Part shown: positions 4,937-7,095 of the stretch, in pieces
Layout of the letters: every line of letters begins with the position of its first letter
Numbering within the stretch: the first letter of the stretch is position 1
Origin: Candidatus Margulisiibacteriota bacterium
GTDB lineage: Bacteria > Margulisbacteria > Marinamargulisbacteria > DT-59
Reading direction: 5' to 3'
Assembly (NCBI GenBank): GCA_013215865.1
Contig: JABSQL010000037.1
Location: 1-7,095 of the forward strand
Length of the DNA: 7,095 nt
Position numbers and translations under genes: made by a program
The notes under the pieces: model-generated
The model's input: the letters and a program-made list of their open reading frames with translations, nothing else
What the model was told of the DNA's origin: nothing
Databases searched by the model: none

Positions 4937-7095
4937 GTGCATATAACATTAAGGTATAAGATAGTAGCAGTAGGATCAGCCAAGAAAAATTCAAAATCAA
5001 GACTTATGAACACTTTTAATACCCTTAGACTTTTGCCCGATGGCATGGCAATTCCTTGTCCATTTCAAAATCCACCGAACGGGCCAACAGTAGTCCTTTA
5101 TGTTCTATATACATCTATGAATTCTCATAAATATTTAATGATTGTAATGCCAGATTCTAGTCGAATTCGATTTAAAATAGATAGCGGAACAAAACTTGTA
5201 ATAGAACAAAGTAGTAGCGCTGGCAAATGGATTGATGCAAGTGACAATCTTTTTGCCGCAGATACATGTTTGAATATATTTGAGTATTGTGCATCTCATT
5301 GGCAACCCCCACAATCCCAACAACAACCCCACCCTCCACCTCAACAACAATCTAATTCTTCTGGTTCTAATGTACAGAAAATAGATGAAAACTCCATTCA
5401 ACATACCTTTAACGATTCTATTACACGCGCTGACGAATTATATAGAATCTTTTTCGATATATTGCGAGCAGATAAAAACGAACCAGAGGATTGGGCAGAA
5501 AAGACTATGGAGGGCAAAATATACAATGATTCAGTTACGATCACTTATTACTATCGTAGTAAGCATACAGCAATAGAAATTGTTGTAAATAAAACCAACA
5601 ATAAACTTCCTATTCACCGTCTATCTTTAAGCAAAGATAAAAATATAATATTTTCTTGGGAAAGAAATTATTATGACAAAAGCTTAAATCCTGAAATAAA
5701 AGGCTTCATAGTAGTAAACTCGGAGGTTGAGAACATTGTGAAGCGATTATGGACTGAGCAAATTATGCTTCTGTTCAAGTTTCTTTGCACTGACTCCATC
5801 GAGACTCCCCTAGCTACCCCCCTACATCAAACCCAACCCCAACAACACCACCACGAACCACCTGAAAAGAAAAGTAAGGTATCACCACTAAACTCCCAGA
5901 AAATGTTTCTTGCTTTTAAACCGGTTCTGAAAATGTTAGTTTCAAAGTATAAACTACCTAAGAAAGAAAAATGCATTGATTTTAATGATTGTAAACACCA
6001 TAAGGCTCTTAAAGCAAATTATGTTTCATGGAATATAGCTTCCTCAATTAGTCATATGCATAAATTCAATCACAAAAGAAAATGGTGTAAGGATACAGGA
6101 ATTGTTCATAAATGCCCGCCAATTATCCGCTATTTTCAGCGTAAAGCTAAACCAGAAGATATCCGTCATATTCTAGCATTTGAGCACTATGAAAATGAGT
6201 TTGAAAAATGTAATGAGATAGCACCAACAATAAAGAAATTTTTAGGTAGTTTAATTCCAAATCTTTCGGATCATTATATTATTGTGTATCACATCGAAGT
6301 AAAAAGTAAAGATGCCAAAGAAAATAAAATGAAACGCTGTTCATTTGAAATATATCGGAATCAAGATGACGCGGTTATCATCAATTTTGAGCAGGAAATG
6401 AATGGACTTTTCATGAATAGTAAAGGCCAATATTATGTGATGTTCCGAGGCAGCATACCTATAGAAGATGCCGTCAATTCCCCTAGTGGTTATGGTGAGG
6501 AAGTATCTGTAAAAATGAGTCAGCCTGGTAGAGACCGATGGTTTACAATGATGGAACTTTTGATTAGAGTACTGTCTGGCCATATTATTTTAAAAAAAGA
6601 GGAACAACCAAATAAACAGGTTAGATTTTCAGGACGTAATTGGAGAGCAGAAGAATGTGGTAAAAATGAGCATCTAAGAGCAATGGCTCAACCTACATTT
6701 ATTGCTATGGATATGGCTGATAGAGTTCCCATAAAAGCCGCTGAGTCTGATGAAATGAAAAGCTCTGTGCCGATATTTAACCCAAATGACATAGACTTCT
6801 CCGAAAAGATTATAAATGAGTATTCAAAAAATAATAGCAATACGAAAGAAGAAAATACTAACAGTTTTTTTGAGTTTCTCGAATTATCTGGAATAAACGT
6901 TTCAACCCTCGAGGTTTTCAGGCAAGGGTTTCGTTTCCAATTTAAGGAGAAGTTGGGGATACTGAAAAAGAAAGGAAGTGTGGTTGAGAACTTTTTAAGG
7001 GTATTGAGCACTTTATATTGTTGTGAGGAATCAGTTTTTTCCTATACGGAAAAAGAGTTGCTCAATTTCGATCTCGAGCAGGAACAGGAACAGGA
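4937..7095 (+). CDS. Large protein of unknown function with Gln/Pro-rich linkers, 3' end outside the window
   Basis: From GTG 4937 the frame is open for 719 full codons to the window edge with no stop; I checked every codon. AGGAG eight bases upstream supports the start. I recognise no family. Visible parts: a first folded segment (about 50-122); a Gln/Pro linker (123-145, QPPQSQQQPHPPPQQQ); a second segment (155-287); a second Gln/Pro/His linker (290-314); a Cys/His-bearing stretch (C346, C352, H354, H355, C384, H391, C393); a third segment (about 412-555); a charged Asn/Ser-rich stretch (615-645); a helical tail; and the start of an Glu-Gln repeat at the edge. The three segments look like diverged copies of one fold. 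There is no signal peptide or clear membrane span. Long eukaryote-like linkers and the accessory neighbourhood suggest a host-interaction protein, which is inference only. Confidence 0.85.
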   Translation, partial: MHITLRYKIVAVGSAKKNSKSRLMNTFNTLRLLPDGMAIPCPFQNPPNGPTVVLYVLYTSMNSHKYLMIVMPDSSRIRFKIDSGTKLVIEQSSSAGKWIDASDNLFAADTCLNIFEYCASHWQPPQSQQQPHPPPQQQSNSSGSNVQKIDENSIQHTFNDSITRADELYRIFFDILRADKNEPEDWAEKTMEGKIYNDSVTITYYYRSKHTAIEIVVNKTNNKLPIHRLSLSKDKNIIFSWERNYYDKSLNPEIKGFIVVNSEVENIVKRLWTEQIMLLFKFLCTDSIETPLATPLHQTQPQQHHHEPPEKKSKVSPLNSQKMFLAFKPVLKMLVSKYKLPKKEKCIDFNDCKHHKALKANYVSWNIASSISHMHKFNHKRKWCKDTGIVHKCPPIIRYFQRKAKPEDIRHILAFEHYENEFEKCNEIAPTIKKFLGSLIPNLSDHYIIVYHIEVKSKDAKENKMKRCSFEIYRNQDDAVIINFEQEMNGLFMNSKGQYYVMFRGSIPIEDAVNSPSGYGEEVSVKMSQPGRDRWFTMMELLIRVLSGHIILKKEEQPNKQVRFSGRNWRAEECGKNEHLRAMAQPTFIAMDMADRVPIKAAESDEMKSSVPIFNPNDIDFSEKIINEYSKNNSNTKEENTNSFFEFLELSGINVSTLEVFRQGFRFQFKEKLGILKKKGSVVENFLRVLSTLYCCEESVFSYTEKELLNFDLEQEQEQ
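7076..7095 (+). repeat. Start of a CAGGAA hexanucleotide (Glu-Gln) repeat
   Basis: In the frame of the large gene the last codons read E-Q-E-Q-E-Q and an incomplete Glu codon, made of CAGGAA repeated with no mismatch after an initial GAG. The tract runs out of the window, so its length is unknown. Such a perfect hexamer repeat can change copy number without breaking the frame. Confidence 0.6.

Noticed and set aside
4749..5000. Minus-strand frame of 83 codons
   Set aside because: It is antisense to the TraF fragment and the start of the large gene, with no family likeness.
6341..7011. Minus-strand frames of 80 and 107 codons
   Set aside because: They lie opposite the large plus-strand gene, which is open throughout. 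Their Phe/Ser-rich peptides reflect antisense reading of Lys/Glu codons.
1..7095. CRISPR array, riboswitch or rRNA
   Set aside because: No regularly spaced direct repeats, known aptamer-like core or rRNA sequence was seen on either strand.

Overview
The window looks like chromosomal DNA of an alphaproteobacterium, probably an obligate intracellular, protist-associated lineage of the Holosporales or Rickettsiales kind. This is inference. It rests on AT-rich composition, a housekeeping block beside a decayed IS1-type element, a fragment of a TraF-like conjugation peptidase, and large eukaryote-like proteins (MORN repeats, an F-box-like motif, Gln/Pro-rich linkers). No single marker here fixes the taxon.

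Left part (1-2360, all minus strand): a compact core-metabolism cluster read from right to left. It holds pyrC (dihydroorotase, pyrimidine synthesis), then ispH (last step of the MEP isoprenoid pathway) one to seven bases after the pyrC stop, then the first 30 codons of a further gene that overlaps the end of ispH and leaves the window. pyrC is complete in content but broken by one extra T in an 8-T run near codon 90. It is therefore a fresh pseudogene, a sequencing artefact, or a gene read through by polymerase slippage.

Middle (2410-2885): a tRNA-Arg(CCU) gene on the plus strand with an encoded CCA end and a TTGACA-type promoter, followed within about a dozen bases by a roughly 275-base remnant of an IS1-family transposase. 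The remnant joins the InsA helix-turn-helix segment to the InsB C-terminal segment across an internal deletion.

Right part (2885-7095, all plus strand): an accessory islet, visibly richer in A and T than the core block. First comes a 527-residue protein with an acidic Ser-rich region, a short F-box-like motif and about six MORN repeats. Its ribosome binding site lies in one arm of a 10-bp inverted repeat. Next is a truncated TraF-like S26 signal peptidase that keeps the catalytic Lys box but has lost the Ser end and the C-terminus.

The last gene starts at a GTG with a good AGGAG site at 4937 and stays open for 719 codons to the window edge. It matches no family I recognise. It has two Gln/Pro-rich linkers separating what look like three diverged copies of one fold, a Cys/His-rich segment, and a terminal Glu-Gln repeat. 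The MORN protein and this large protein are the best candidates for secreted host-interaction factors. The tRNA, IS remnant and conjugation fragment suggest that the region downstream of the tRNA is an insertion hot spot.
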